From Hepsetus odoe (lineage: Eukaryota > Chordata > Actinopteri > Characiformes > Hepsetidae), in the NCBI GenBank assembly GCA_017165825.1, contig CM029367.1, positions 23,980,529 to 24,044,528 of the forward strand: a DNA stretch of 64,000 bases, read 5' to 3'. The notes beneath the pieces are model-generated. The model had not been told where the DNA came from, searched no databases, and saw only the letters and a list, made by a program, of their open reading frames with translations. A program made the translations under genes and the position numbers. This document shows, piece after piece, positions 54,965 through 57,515 of this stretch (positions are counted from its first letter, which is position 1; each line of letters starts with the position of its first letter).

Positions 54965-56639
54965 TCTCTCTCTCTCTTTCTTTCTCACTTTCTCAATTTT
55001 CTTCTTCAATACTTTTTGTATCCTCTACAACTATCTCCTATTTTTTCTTACAGCTTCCATCCCTCTTTCTTTGTTCTCCTTTTCCTGTGGTCCACTTTTT
55101 TAACTGTTCCTGCCTCTACTTTCCTCTTTATTCTCATTCTCTCAGCCTGACTACAACTTTTTGCATCACTGTTCTCCCATACTCTTCCTGACTCTACCTT
55201 TCATTTTACATTCTCTTACTCTTTCTCTGCTTCACCTTTATTCCTTCCTTTTTTCCTGTCTTTCTTTCTTTCTTTCATCCTCTCCTCTTTACTCCACCTA
55301 TATCTCTCATTCTTGCTCTCTTCCTCTTTGGCTTTCTCTCTCTGTCCATTCTGAGGTATAATAACTGGCATTCTTCCTGTGACTACAGTTCATGTGCTCT
55401 GCTCTTGTTTACACCCCCTCCTTCCTTCATTCCCCTTCCTCTCTTAATCTTAATCTTTCCTTCACTCACTCTTCTTTTATTTCTCTGTATAAAAACTTTT
55501 GAGTAGGATTTAAAAGATTGCCGCTCCATGTCAGGCAAGGTCAGTAGTAGTTTTCCTTCATAAAAATCATTATTACCTTCATCACACCCTGCTCTTATCT
55601 GGAATCATTCTCAGGAATCCACTGGCACCTGAGCATTCCAGGTTATGTGTTTCCATTAATATCTGATGAATGTTACTGAGCAGGTTCAGATCAGCTCAAG
55701 GGTGAAACTGCATAATCTTCATCCTGGCTGATTTTAATCATGCACCTATGCTATTGTAAAAGGACAGGATCTTTTATTTATGTTTCTTCATGATGCTCCA
55801 ATTGACCTTGTTGATAGAAAATCAATGGAAAATAGGACATTTTCTTATGTTTCATCAAAATTACAAATTGTATCTGCTCATTTTTATTTATGAGTGTACA
55901 AAGGTTGTCTAAAAAAGAAAGTGAAAGTGACTACTTGTCATTGTGAATACACAGCGCACCTCAACAACATTCCTTCTCTGTATTTCACCCAAATACACCA
56001 TGCAGAAGTGGACAGCCGTTCATCCGGTGCTCAATGGTACCTCAGGGTAAACTACTAGACGGGGACTCAAACCCACAACCTTCCTATCATGGAGCCTAGT
56101 CTCTAACCACTAGGCCACAGAGAATGCTTTGCAGGGTGTGCTGTGTATTTGTGTGTATGCGTGCATAAATACCCCTAATACACTTTTTTTTAAAATGGGG
56201 CCACAAATGGGTGTTTATAATAGGAAGAAAAAAATATTAGTCCTCTAAAAAGCATTTCTGCAAAGTAGGTATGAGGAACAATTTAAAAGTATGAAGAATA
56301 TTCACACAATGTACAGTTTTTACACCAACTTACATTACATTATGTGGAGGATCAAAAACAGAACCATACATCAAAGGTTTCTATGGGTAACCAAAAGTAC
56401 TTCTCTTATGACATCAGGCAAACTTCCAGGCACCCTTATTTTGAAGCATTTTATGGCTTGGGTTAAATTTGACTGTTGGTCAATATTCAGCATCCCCACA
56501 TTGTGACAGACAGAATAAAGAAACTCACAGTGAGGACTTTGTTATGATTGTTCAGAGTGGTCCGTCTCTGGCATGCATACTGAGACACAGCCGGCAAAGA
56601 AGTATCTGACAGACATGTTGTCAGCTGCAACGAAGGCTT
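1425..56639 (-). CDS. dntt: Terminal deoxynucleotidyltransferase gene, eight internal exons (spliced, partial)
   Basis: Family X DNA polymerase that adds nucleotides without a template to coding ends during V(D)J recombination in the lymphocyte nucleus. Eight minus-strand exons join without a frame break into 348 codons. Every intron begins GT and ends AG, and the phases agree across all junctions. TdT is favoured over its sister Pol mu by CQRRTTLNN, by the AGFLYYED segment, and by loop 1 (ESTFDISKLPSRR followed by DHFQKC), which in Pol mu has a different sequence. The catalytic residues DVD (20912-20904) and the third Asp in VRVDLV (2631-2629) are intact, so no inactivating change is seen. 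The BRCT domain, the start codon and the final exon (about 28 residues in mammals) lie outside the window. The gene exceeds 55 kb because its introns are full of transposons. Confidence 0.96.
1509..2568 (-). other. DNTT intron 9
   Basis: 1060-nt intron between exons 9 and 10, with GT and AG ends. No complete repeat is recognised. A short stretch near 1778-1800 recalls an old SINE A fragment. The interval 2250-2470 is GC-richer and open on the minus strand but shows no recognisable protein. Confidence 0.7.
2569..2814 (-). CDS. dntt: DNTT exon 9 (palm, loop 1 and third catalytic Asp)
   Basis: 246 nt, 82 codons, phase 0 at both ends. It starts GILLYSDFQESTF. Loop 1 follows (DISKLPSRRFEAMDHFQKC), the element that blocks the template strand and makes TdT template-independent; the D and F of DHF are conserved. 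The segment RTSLVQDQQAQPSCVRDWKA differs in sequence from mammals but by eye keeps the same length. VRVDLV supplies the third catalytic aspartate at 2631-2629 (Asp434 in mammals). It ends LLGWSGST, the sugar-contacting GW.G motif. The acceptor is CTTTTTTCAG and the donor GTACGA. Confidence 0.96.
2975..3330 (-). repeat. Interspersed repeat with TTTATTGTC end
   Basis: Starts TTTTTATTGTCCTTTCAACC and continues through an ACACAAC-rich body (GACACAGAGCGGAGACAG) to a GTGCAAA-rich part. A second copy with matching order lies at 48390-48760, and the reverse orientation appears near 6470-6775. Likely the 3' region of a fish non-LTR element or a derived SINE; the family is not named. Confidence 0.55.
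3450..3676 (+). repeat. tRNA-derived SINE, family A (variant tail)
   Basis: Clean head GGCCTAGTGGTTAGGG (box A like) and GGGGTTCGAACCCC (box B). The 3' end differs from other copies: it ends in an inverted GCGAATTTCCCATTCGTGGG motif and an ATAAATAAAGG tail rather than the TCACTTTC tail, so it may be a subfamily. Confidence 0.88.
4164..4218. repeat. CAG/CGG/ACC triplet repeat
   Basis: Triplet-periodic block of CAG with CGG and CAC interruptions, about 18 units, inside an intron and not part of any supported exon. Confidence 0.95.
4330..4680. repeat. Purine-rich GA/GAAA tract
   Basis: Nearly uninterrupted purine strand of about 350 nt with an (AG)n core at 4356-4381. Open reading frames seen on the opposite strand are only Ser/Leu/Phe low complexity. 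Confidence 0.9.
4690..4880. other. Candidate conserved non-coding block
   Basis: About 190 nt of balanced, non-repetitive DNA between two simple-sequence tracts. It carries several ATTA/TAAT homeodomain-type cores (GCGATTAACATTAC, CAATAATTG). Conservation cannot be tested here. Confidence 0.3.
4896..5822. repeat. (CT)n array with a 66-86 bp higher-order unit
   Basis: Long (CT)n DNA interrupted about every 66 to 86 nt by the core TACACCTACACAGTCTCTCT (or TACATCTACACAG), seen near 4966, 5032, 5101, 5177, 5263, 5329 and 5793. The array is therefore a minisatellite with (CT)n spacers and not a plain microsatellite. It contains the assembly gap, so its true length is unknown. Confidence 0.95.
5375..5712. 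other. Assembly gap
   Basis: 338 N bases inside the (CT)n array, an expected site of assembly failure. Confidence 1.
6470..6775 (+). repeat. Interspersed repeat, same family as 2975 and 48390
   Basis: Ends with a TAGCACTATGGTCCTGGAGG stretch followed by a TTTCATTTCACT motif, which is the opposite strand of the GACAATGGTGC and AGTGAAA parts of the copy near 48390. Flanking TTGCACT-rich sequence fits the same repeat. Confidence 0.45.
6940..7345 (+). mobile_element. Tc1/mariner-like transposon, 5' portion
   Basis: The open frame at 7141-7341 encodes the N-terminal paired-type DNA-binding region of a Tc1 transposase: KIKELSRQVRDKVVEKYKSG, then the second helix-turn-helix with IPRSTVKSII and the linker WKEHGTTTNLP. 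Upstream DNA (7010-7135) matches the usual Tc1 5' region, including GTCCACCTGTGTGCAATCTA. The catalytic DDE domain is absent, so the copy is truncated and cannot act. Confidence 0.85.
7665..7837 (+). mobile_element. Tc1-like non-autonomous element, left end
   Basis: Begins with the inverted-repeat sequence ACAGTACTGTGCAAAAATCT followed by TGAGCCA, shared with the element at 14176. Its body resembles that element (CTACGTATGAATC versus CTACATATGAATC). A SINE A copy follows directly. Confidence 0.65.
7838..8092 (-). repeat. tRNA-derived SINE, family A
   Basis: Minus orientation, tail at 7838 (GCGAAAGTGACTG) and head near 8092 (complement of AACCACTAGGCCAC). Diverged and therefore old. Confidence 0.8.
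8175..8430 (-). repeat. SINE family C remnant
   Basis: Complement of the motifs GACCTGTCCAGGGTG and GATAGGCTCC (around 8220-8260) and of TTTGCATGTTCTCC-type sequence (around 8400). Split by a (G)n run at 8304-8319. Confidence 0.6.
8421..8640 (-). repeat. tRNA-derived SINE, family A
   Basis: Minus orientation with clear box B complement (GGGATTCGAACCCAC) and the ACGGTACCTTGCTCAAGGGT middle. The head end is scrambled near 8600-8640 by a short local duplication of CTAGTCTC/CCTGGGG. Confidence 0.82.
8860..9010. other. Candidate conserved non-coding block
   Basis: Non-repetitive stretch with homeodomain-like TGTAATTACA and a TEAD-type ACATTCC-like site (GGAGCATTCCAC). Only a suggestion. Confidence 0.25.
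9815..9860. repeat. (TG)n microsatellite
   Basis: About 23 uninterrupted TG units. Confidence 0.97.
11315..11600. repeat. Purine-rich GA tract
   Basis: Purine-rich with GAGA and GTGTGAGA motifs. The neighbouring 11040-11290 is GC-rich for this window. Reading frames here are low complexity and not genes. Confidence 0.85.
11764..11792. repeat. (CT)n microsatellite
   Basis: About 14 CT units within a pyrimidine-rich region reaching to about 12030. Confidence 0.9.
12627..12822 (+). repeat. tRNA-derived SINE, family B
   Basis: Head GGTGGTCTAGTGG, middle CTCCAGGGGGACTGTCCCTG, tail GAGCGTCTGCTAAATGCTGT. The box B part is partly deleted (about 12705). The tail is of the type shared by several fish SINEs and L2-clade LINEs. 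Confidence 0.88.
14518..14740 (-). repeat. tRNA-derived SINE, family A
   Basis: Minus orientation. It contains GGGCAGGGGGCAGCT and GATGGGGACGGTACC, with the head complement ending near GCCCC at 14736. Part of the AAGGGTACC middle is deleted. Nested in the Tc1-like element. Confidence 0.8.
14802..14990 (-). repeat. tRNA-derived SINE, family B (3' half of a U6 chimera)
   Basis: Essentially complete SINE B in minus orientation: head complement ACTAGACTACCAACACCC at the high end and tail complement TTACAGCATTTAGCAGACGC at the low end. Its head joins U6 sequence directly with no spacer. Confidence 0.92.
14991..15093 (-). pseudogene. U6 spliceosomal snRNA retrocopy fused to SINE B
   Basis: Read on the minus strand from 15093 this is a near full-length U6 snRNA. 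The 5' stem-loop region GGCAGCAC is present, followed by ACTAAAATTGGAA, then the invariant ATACAGAGAAGATTAGCA and AAGGATGACAC. The 3' part (TGGTGAGGTGTTCC) is mutated and the terminal T run is replaced by the SINE B head. About 103 nt of U6 are kept. The 5' stem is mismatched (CTAGTTAAG) and no snRNA promoter is apparent, so it is treated as a pseudogene. Confidence 0.93.
16390..18716 (+). mobile_element. Decayed non-LTR retrotransposon (LINE), endonuclease to RT
   Basis: Frame-shifted remnant of a common fish LINE. The 5' part (16400-17650) resembles its leader and endonuclease region. From 18040 a reverse transcriptase is readable in shifting frames: DSSISGVEVAKV, then FRPGRGTVDQLYTL-type sequence, FVDLEKAFDRV (motif A with its aspartate, near 18507), and VGLRQGCPLSPIL (motif B). 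It stops abruptly at 18716, before the catalytic Y/FADD motif, where SINE A sequence begins. I lean to the I/Rex group, but the clade is not settled. Not functional. Confidence 0.85.
18717..18815 (+). repeat. SINE family A, 5'-truncated fragment
   Basis: Starts mid-element with TTGAGCAAGGTACTGTCCCC and runs to the TCACTTTCAC tail. The LINE RT sequence is joined exactly at its 5' end. Confidence 0.8.
18836..19100 (-). mobile_element. LINE fragment, C-terminal end
   Basis: On the minus strand, partial frames give RWFGHVQRRDEEYIGRTML and, further on, EDAEDRKKWKRMIRCGKP. This matches the C-terminal end of a widespread fish non-LTR element (RTE/Rex-like). It is in opposite orientation to the LINE at 16390 and so is a separate insertion. 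Confidence 0.75.
19619..19785 (+). repeat. SINE family B, 5'-truncated
   Basis: Starts around box B (GATTCAAATCCTGCC) and continues through ACTGTCCCTGTAATTAGGAA to the CATCTGCTAAATGCCATAAA tail. Confidence 0.85.
20029..20051. repeat. (CA)n microsatellite
   Basis: About 11 CA units. Confidence 0.95.
20160..20435 (+). mobile_element. Tc1-like transposase, C-terminal remnant
   Basis: Translates with breaks as a PDLKTIEETRDHLHRKRT-like stretch, the degenerate SPDLNPIE region of Tc1 transposases, then ELWNIIQEAWRIM and a stop. A TTCAGGCTGTTCTGAAG segment near 20350 is shared with the remnant at 25040. Broken. Confidence 0.75.
20468..20562. repeat. Interrupted (TG)n tract
   Basis: TG repeats with GCGCGTGCGTGCATGCAAACG interruption. 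Confidence 0.93.
20829..20931 (-). CDS. dntt: DNTT exon 8 (palm, catalytic DVD)
   Basis: 103 nt. It opens with one base finishing arginine, then GKEFGHDVDFILTI. The two aspartates of HDVDF (20912-20910 and 20906-20904) correspond to Asp343 and Asp345 of mammalian TdT, which hold the two catalytic metal ions. It continues SEPGKEGGLLPAIIERFRTQ and ends in phase 0. Donor GTAACC. The acceptor ATTTAATCACCCAG has an unusually short pyrimidine tract. This exon sits between the two largest introns (18.0 and 14.8 kb). Confidence 0.96.
22085..22167. repeat. Imperfect (CA)n tract
   Basis: ACACA repeats interrupted by ATC and TAC triplets. Confidence 0.88.
22440..22770. repeat. Purine-rich GA/GAAA tract
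   Basis: Irregular GAGAGA and AAAGAGA sequence, immediately before the LINE 3' end at 22772. Confidence 0.85.
22772..23400 (+). mobile_element. LINE 3' end (Tx1/L1-like C-terminal domain)
   Basis: The open frame at 22772-23152 contains LRSTLTKYRFHQPCLDTESQ, then LCQHCQQDKIETELH, the zinc-finger-like CxxC...E.ELH segment at the C-terminus of Tx1-type fish LINEs. Frame-shifted sequence after 23160 (AARYVHAGHHEL-like) and the GAATTGAATTTAATT tail fit the 3' end of the same element. Five-prime truncated. The frame is still open over 127 codons, probably because the insertion is fairly young. Confidence 0.7.
23414..23476. repeat. (GA)n microsatellite
   Basis: About 25 GA units followed by GAGC variants. 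Directly follows the LINE tail. Confidence 0.97.
24501..24957. repeat. 29-bp minisatellite, about 16 copies
   Basis: The unit reads CTGTACCTGACCACTTTCAG then ACACAGTCC. Sixteen copies; one is shortened to 28 nt. Variant positions cluster: the first and fourth units have CCAATTTC, and several central units have ACTCA or ATTCA instead of AGTCC. The last units (12-15) are identical, suggesting recent expansion at the 3' side. Confidence 0.97.
24958..25130 (+). mobile_element. Tc1-like element 3' remnant
   Basis: Sequence after the minisatellite (AAGAAATGACAAGAAAATGG then AGAGTTCAGGCTGTGTTGAA) is similar to the Tc1-like C-terminal remnant at 20310-20400. It suggests the minisatellite sits inside such an element. 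Confidence 0.55.
25832..25878. repeat. (CA)n tract with CAGA interruption
   Basis: ACACAC and CAGACAGACAG segments. Confidence 0.88.
26720..26956 (+). mobile_element. Solo LTR of an endogenous LTR retroelement
   Basis: 237 nt starting TGTAAC and ending GTGACA, flanked by perfect 5-bp duplications CCAAC (26715-26719 and 26957-26961). It contains AGAGGGCGCCC near the 5' end and an ATTAAAG polyadenylation-type signal near 26890, followed by a GCATTGATGTCC stretch before the end, the layout of a short fish LTR. No internal region or second LTR flanks it, so the provirus was probably lost by LTR recombination. Confidence 0.8.
27315..27500 (-). repeat. SINE family A, head damaged
   Basis: Minus orientation. 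The tail and middle (GATGGGGACGGTACCTTGCT) are good. The tRNA-like head is replaced by about 20 nt of T-rich sequence before GACCACTAGGTCACT. Confidence 0.8.
27739..27782 (+). repeat. SINE family B, tail fragment
   Basis: Only the 3' end remains: CTAGATAAGAGCATCTGAAT followed by GCTGTAAATGTAA. Confidence 0.65.
27893..28055 (+). repeat. SINE family A, 5'-truncated
   Basis: Starts at GTTACCCAGAGATACCCTT and ends at the AGTCACTTTCACTT tail, with diverged centre. Confidence 0.65.
29808..30115 (+). repeat. tRNA-derived SINE, family C
   Basis: Head GGTGGAGTGGGTAGTGCAG (box A like) and GGGTTCAATTCC (box B), then TTTGCATGTGCTCTCCATG, TTTCCTCCCACCATGCAAG, GACCTGTCCAGGGTGTTTCC and GATAGCTGGAATAGGCTCCA. 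The most complete copy of this family here. Confidence 0.85.
30735..30992 (+). repeat. tRNA-derived SINE, family A
   Basis: Plus orientation, nearly full length: GGCCTAGTGGTTAG head, GGGTTCGATTCCCTC box B, CCCCGTCACTGCTCCCCGGG middle, TGTCACTTTCACTTTTTCAC tail. A short TAGGT duplication lies in the head. Confidence 0.92.
31655..31906 (-). repeat. tRNA-derived SINE, family A
   Basis: Minus orientation with the tail expanded to several GTGAAA units (31660-31682), middle AAAGGGACGGTACCTTGCT, and head complement AATCACTAGGCC at 31906. Confidence 0.88.
32224..32480. mobile_element. Possible small DNA transposon
   Basis: Begins with a transposon-end-like TTATGCAAAAGTTTTGGCAA. No matching inverted end was located, so the assignment is weak. 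Confidence 0.3.
33838..34470. mobile_element. Possible Tc1-like/other DNA transposon with SINE inside
   Basis: Starts ATAGTTGTGCTTGAAGGTTT and has body features seen in repeated fish elements (GGATCAATATTACACTT, GTGGCAAAAGTATGT). A SINE A piece (34106-34222) interrupts it. I could not define the right terminus. Confidence 0.45.
34106..34222 (-). repeat. SINE family A, 3'-truncated
   Basis: Only the tRNA-like half and the start of the middle are present: ATGGTACCTTGCTCAAGGGT at the low end and ACCACTAGGCTACCACT at the high end. Confidence 0.82.
35756..35888 (-). CDS. dntt: DNTT exon 7 (fingers to palm, dNTP-binding GGFRR)
   Basis: 133 nt. It begins with the last two bases of a split glycine codon and ends with two bases of a split arginine codon. 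It encodes GFLYYEDISKPVTAAEAKAV and, near the end, TITLTGGFRR, the polymerase X motif that positions the incoming nucleotide triphosphate. The acceptor is CATCTGCCAG and the donor GTAAAC. The AG at the end joins G at the start of exon 8 to restore arginine. Confidence 0.96.
36152..36358 (+). repeat. tRNA-derived SINE, family B
   Basis: Head GGTGGTGGTGGTCTAGTGG, box B GGCTCGAATCCCACC, tail GAGCGTCTGCTAAATGCACA. A short duplication (CCATAGGTT) lies between the boxes. Confidence 0.93.
36383..36625 (+). repeat. tRNA-derived SINE, family A
   Basis: Near full length, 25 nt after a SINE B in the same orientation. Head GGGGCAGCGGTGGCCTAGTG, box B GGTTCTATTCCCTC, 3' part GTGCTGCGTTTCACAATGAC. Confidence 0.93.
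37147..37330. mobile_element. Possible small DNA transposon
   Basis: Contains ACAGTCCTGTGAAAAAGTAA, resembling an end sequence also seen near 60488 (GCTGTGAAAAAGTATTT). Boundaries unclear. Confidence 0.3.
39165..39420 (-). repeat. SINE family C remnant
   Basis: Complement of GATAGGCTTC and of CTATGATAGACTGGCCACCTGTCC-type sequence (39220-39290). Diverged. Confidence 0.6.
39569..39722 (+). mobile_element. 5'-truncated LINE-type 3' tail with target duplication
   Basis: From TGCGATGGGCTGGTGACCTG to a (GGAT)n end, flanked by direct repeats ATGTTAAAAAAGG (about 39567-39579 and 39709-39721). The same tail, in reverse, forms half of the composite SINE at 52956. The target duplication and truncation fit LINE-driven insertion. 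Confidence 0.85.
40856..41063 (-). repeat. tRNA-derived SINE, family B
   Basis: Full-length, minus orientation: tail complement GCATTTAGCAGATGCTCTTA, box B complement GGATTCGAAGC, head complement CCACTAGACCACCGCCACCC. Confidence 0.94.
41206..41329 (-). CDS. dntt: DNTT exon 6 (fingers, second helix-hairpin-helix)
   Basis: 124 nt, starting in phase 0 and ending after the first base of a glycine codon. It starts LFTSVFGVGPKTAEKWY, the second helix-hairpin-helix; in family X structures the GVG-type turn binds a metal ion and the primer-strand phosphates. It then continues RKGLRSLEQIRSD and ends RMQAA. The acceptor is GTCTGTAACAG and the donor GTAACA. Similarity to mammalian TdT is strong throughout. 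The split glycine codon is completed by GA at the start of exon 7, which independently supports the gene model. Confidence 0.96.
41425..42345 (+). mobile_element. Tc1-like transposon, heavily decayed
   Basis: Non-coding now, but the order of short matches follows a known fish Tc1-type element: AATGCCATTTTGACGCTGAG (N-terminal region), GGTATCACAATCCACTGTTCG, GTGTCATGGCTTGAGCTTG (the conserved Val-Met-Ala-Trp stretch) and AAGACAATAAACCGAGACAC (QDN.P.H region). Internal deletions remove several parts. Confidence 0.75.
42668..42739 (-). CDS. dntt: DNTT exon 5 (8-kDa to fingers connection)
   Basis: 72 nt, 24 codons, phase 0 at both ends; the shortest exon. It encodes EILECGASSRVEEKLADKKY and then QTLK, matching the TdT segment before the LFTSVFGVG motif. 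Donor GTTAGT, acceptor CTACTACAG. A (TTTC)n microsatellite (GAAA on the plus strand) starts about 16 nt upstream of the exon and forms most of its pyrimidine tract. Confidence 0.95.
42755..42828. repeat. (GAAA)n microsatellite at the exon 5 acceptor
   Basis: About 18 perfect GAAA units; on the coding strand (TTTC)n ending about 16 nt before exon 5. Confidence 0.97.
42990..43130 (-). repeat. SINE family C remnant
   Basis: Complement sequence with CTGGACAGGTTGCCAGTCCT and the CATGTCCCAG region. Diverged. Confidence 0.55.
43195..43705 (-). repeat. Old SINE family A split by a younger copy
   Basis: Tail half at 43195-43275 (CACAGCATCACAATGAAATG) and head half at 43571-43705 (GGAGATGGTACCTTTCTCAA), separated by the intact SINE A at 43276-43570. 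Both have the same orientation. Confidence 0.72.
43276..43570 (-). repeat. tRNA-derived SINE, family A (young)
   Basis: One of the best-preserved copies. The tail has repeated GTGAAAA units, and the promoter half has GGGAATCGAACCCACAATCT and CACTAGGCCACCGCTGCCCC. The head is extended by slippage into extra GCTGCCCC repeats (43545-43570). Confidence 0.93.
43720..44060. repeat. Degenerate GACTC/GAGACT-rich repeat
   Basis: Irregularly repeated GAGACTC, GACTTGCACC and CCAGAGA motifs. Possibly an old tandem repeat or a fish interspersed repeat with the same composition. Confidence 0.5.
44413..44465. repeat. (CA)n microsatellite
   Basis: About 26 uninterrupted CA units. Confidence 0.97.
44768..44950 (+). 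repeat. SINE family C, 5'-truncated
   Basis: GTCCTTTCTGGGTGGAGTTT, TTTGCATGTTCTACC and GATGCTAAATTGCCCCGTTG match the middle of family C. Confidence 0.7.
45776..45946 (-). CDS. dntt: DNTT exon 4 (8-kDa domain, first helix-hairpin-helix)
   Basis: 171 nt, 57 codons, phase 0 at both ends. It starts DALEVLAESYEF, contains RAASVLKSL, and ends with the helix-hairpin-helix segment GLPCLGEESKAVIE. In polymerase X enzymes that segment contacts the DNA backbone next to the primer. The acceptor is TTTTTGCTGCAG and the donor GTGCAG, a weaker match than the other donors. A SINE A copy lies immediately upstream in the intron, ending about 15 nt before the acceptor, so part of the splice signal appears to be SINE-derived (see findings). 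Confidence 0.95.
45961..46212 (-). repeat. tRNA-derived SINE, family A, adjoining the exon 4 acceptor
   Basis: Nearly full length, in the same orientation as DNTT. Head complement CACTAGACCACTGCTGCCCC at 46212, middle GATGGGGACGGTACCTTGCT, tail complement TGAAAGTGAAAATGAC at 45961. It ends about 15 nt upstream of exon 4. Confidence 0.93.
46617..46682. repeat. (CT)n microsatellite
   Basis: About 30 CT units in a pyrimidine-rich stretch reaching 46720. Confidence 0.97.
46830..46883. repeat. (CA)n microsatellite
   Basis: About 27 CA units, 150 nt after the (CT)n tract. Confidence 0.97.
47189..47225. repeat. (CA)n microsatellite
   Basis: About 18 CA units. Confidence 0.96.
47663..47855 (-). 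repeat. tRNA-derived SINE, family B
   Basis: Minus orientation with a short deletion near the tail (GTAGACGCGCGACTTCC). Box B complement GGGATTCAAACATGGGAC. Confidence 0.9.
47858..48088 (-). repeat. tRNA-derived SINE, family A
   Basis: Directly follows SINE B in the same orientation. Tail AAAAGTGAAAGTGAC, head complement ACCACTAGGCCACCGCTGCC. Confidence 0.92.
48176..48376 (+). repeat. tRNA-derived SINE, family B
   Basis: Full-length, plus orientation: CATGGTGGTCTAGTGGTAGG head, CAGGTTTGAATCCCACC box B, GATAAGAGCATCTGCTAAAT tail. Confidence 0.94.
48390..48760 (-). repeat. Interspersed repeat, same family as 2975
   Basis: Shares CAGTGAAACAACACAACATT, TTCAGGACAATGGTG and ACACAGAGCAGAGAACGCAG with the order seen at 2975-3330. 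Starts directly at the end of SINE B. Confidence 0.55.
50031..50080. mobile_element. Short DNA-transposon end fragment
   Basis: GACTCCAGTCCTAGAGGGCC resembles a terminal sequence common in fish hAT-type elements. Too short to name. Confidence 0.3.
50090..50680. other. Candidate conserved non-coding block
   Basis: Repeat-free, mixed composition, with CpG-containing patches (GACGGCGCGCTG) and TTGATTAATAATGAC and CATAAAATGCAAACC motifs. Confidence 0.25.
52944..53201 (-). mobile_element. Composite SINE: family A tRNA head with LINE-type (GGAT)n tail, with target duplications
   Basis: On the minus strand the element runs from the head GGGCAGTGGTGGCCTAGTGG (high end) through a GGGTTCGAACCCC-type box B and TACCCTTGAGCAAGGTG. 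It then switches to a tail (GGCTGGCGACCTGTCCAGGG, ending GGATGGATG) that matches the LINE-type insertion at 39569 and not the usual SINE A tail. Twelve-base flanking repeats GGTAATTATCAT and GGTAACTATCAT (52944-52955, 53190-53201) mark the insertion. The low divergence suggests it is young. Confidence 0.88.
53445..53515 (-). repeat. (ATCC)n with LINE/SINE tail remnant
   Basis: About nine CATC/ATCC units followed by TCATGGAGTTTATCCCAG, resembling the 3' end of family C or the LINE-type tail. Confidence 0.75.
53538..53790 (+). repeat. tRNA-derived SINE, family A
   Basis: Nearly full length: CAGCGGTGGCCTAGTGCTTA head, GAGTTCGATTCACTC box B, GTACCGTCCCCATCACTGC middle, GTCACTTTCTTTC tail. Confidence 0.92.
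54894..54978. repeat. (CT)n microsatellite in a pyrimidine-rich stretch
   Basis: (CT)n with a few CA interruptions. The pyrimidine-rich sequence extends to about 55350. Long Ser/Leu-rich frames here are low complexity. Confidence 0.93.
55915..56125 (-). repeat. tRNA-derived SINE, family A (short)
   Basis: Minus orientation with a deletion across the middle (only TCAATGGTACCTCAGGG remains). Head complement AACCACTAGGCCACAG. Confidence 0.83.
56529..56639 (-). CDS. dntt: DNTT exon 3 (linker and start of the 8-kDa domain)
   Basis: 111 nt, 37 codons, phase 0 at both ends. The acceptor is a pyrimidine-rich run ending AACAG at 56640 and the donor is GTGAGT from 56528. The first half, KPSLQLTTCLSDTSL, is poorly conserved and matches the flexible linker after the BRCT domain. 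The second half, SQYACQRRTTLNN, is a strong TdT signature and begins the 8-kDa (lyase-like) domain that grips the DNA end. This is the most 5' exon I can identify. The preceding BRCT exons should lie above 64000. Exon numbering is inferred from the mammalian gene. Confidence 0.95.
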
Positions 56640-57410
56640 CTGTTCACAGGGAGAAAAAATGAGAGATGAGAGAGAGAGTGAGAGAAAATCTTTTGCCAAA
56701 GAAATAATATCACATTGTCTCATTACATTATTTTACATTCACAAATTTTTTAAGTTAATTGCTCTTTAGAAGTGTACGTTATCACTGTGGATTTGCTGCA
56801 CTGTTTAACTACTGTTTAAAAGCCCAGGCTTTGTACATGCTATGGCTTATTTGAGATATAAAACACAAGAGAAAGTGTATTATCACTAATAATGCCAAGG
56901 CCAGAATGTCATGAGCCAAAGGCCAATTGCTTTTACACAATAGTTCTGCAAAGTAAAAGTAAAAAAAGTTAAGCCTGAAGCCCAGACTGAGTCAAGAATG
57001 TTCTAACATCAGCAGTTCATTCCCCCAAAACACAAATAACATTTTATGGATAGTGGCATAAAGCTATCACAATATCAGGTTCAGCTCATTTTTCCAGCAC
57101 CAGCCCAATTAACCTGAATGTTACTGTGGACCAGAGACGCAAAGCATTTTATTTCCTGTATTCTTTGACACATTCTGTTCATTTATGGTGACCTGAAGCT
57201 GATTTGCTGCAGCTTTACAACTGGACACCAAAAAGCTGACTTAGGAGCAACAAAAAGTTAAAGCTTGATGTAGGTCAGCTGAAAACACTTGCTGTTCTGA
57301 AGAATCCAGCCAATCAGACTGCAGGTCAAAATATTGTGTGCCTTCTTTTTTAAAGGTTATATATTTCACATCCCTGGTTGGGATAAGCAGCTCAGAAAAA
57401 CTATGGTTGG

Positions 57411-57411
57411 A

Positions 57412-57446
<35 letters not shown>

Positions 57447-57515
57447 ATGGATGGATGGATGGATAGATGGATAGGACGGATGGATGGCTGGACGGATGGA
57501 TGGATGGATGGATGA
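57411..57515. repeat. (GGCT)n-(GGAT)n tandem repeat
   Basis: About seven GGCT units changing to about twelve GGAT/GGAC units. No adjacent LINE tail was recognised. Confidence 0.95.

Larger units (their letters stand above)
45947..56528 (-). other. DNTT intron 3 (10.6 kb)
   Basis: Between exons 3 and 4. Contains six SINE insertions, three dinucleotide tracts, the composite SINE with target duplication and CT-rich DNA (54880-55350), listed separately. Stretches 46980-47160, 48770-50030, 50690-52940, 53800-54880 and 55370-55900 show no gene and no element I can name. Confidence 0.7.

Noticed and set aside
54545..55361. Frames with hydrophobic, membrane-like stretches
   Set aside because: Pyrimidine-rich DNA gives Ser/Leu/Phe runs; no start context or homologous domain.
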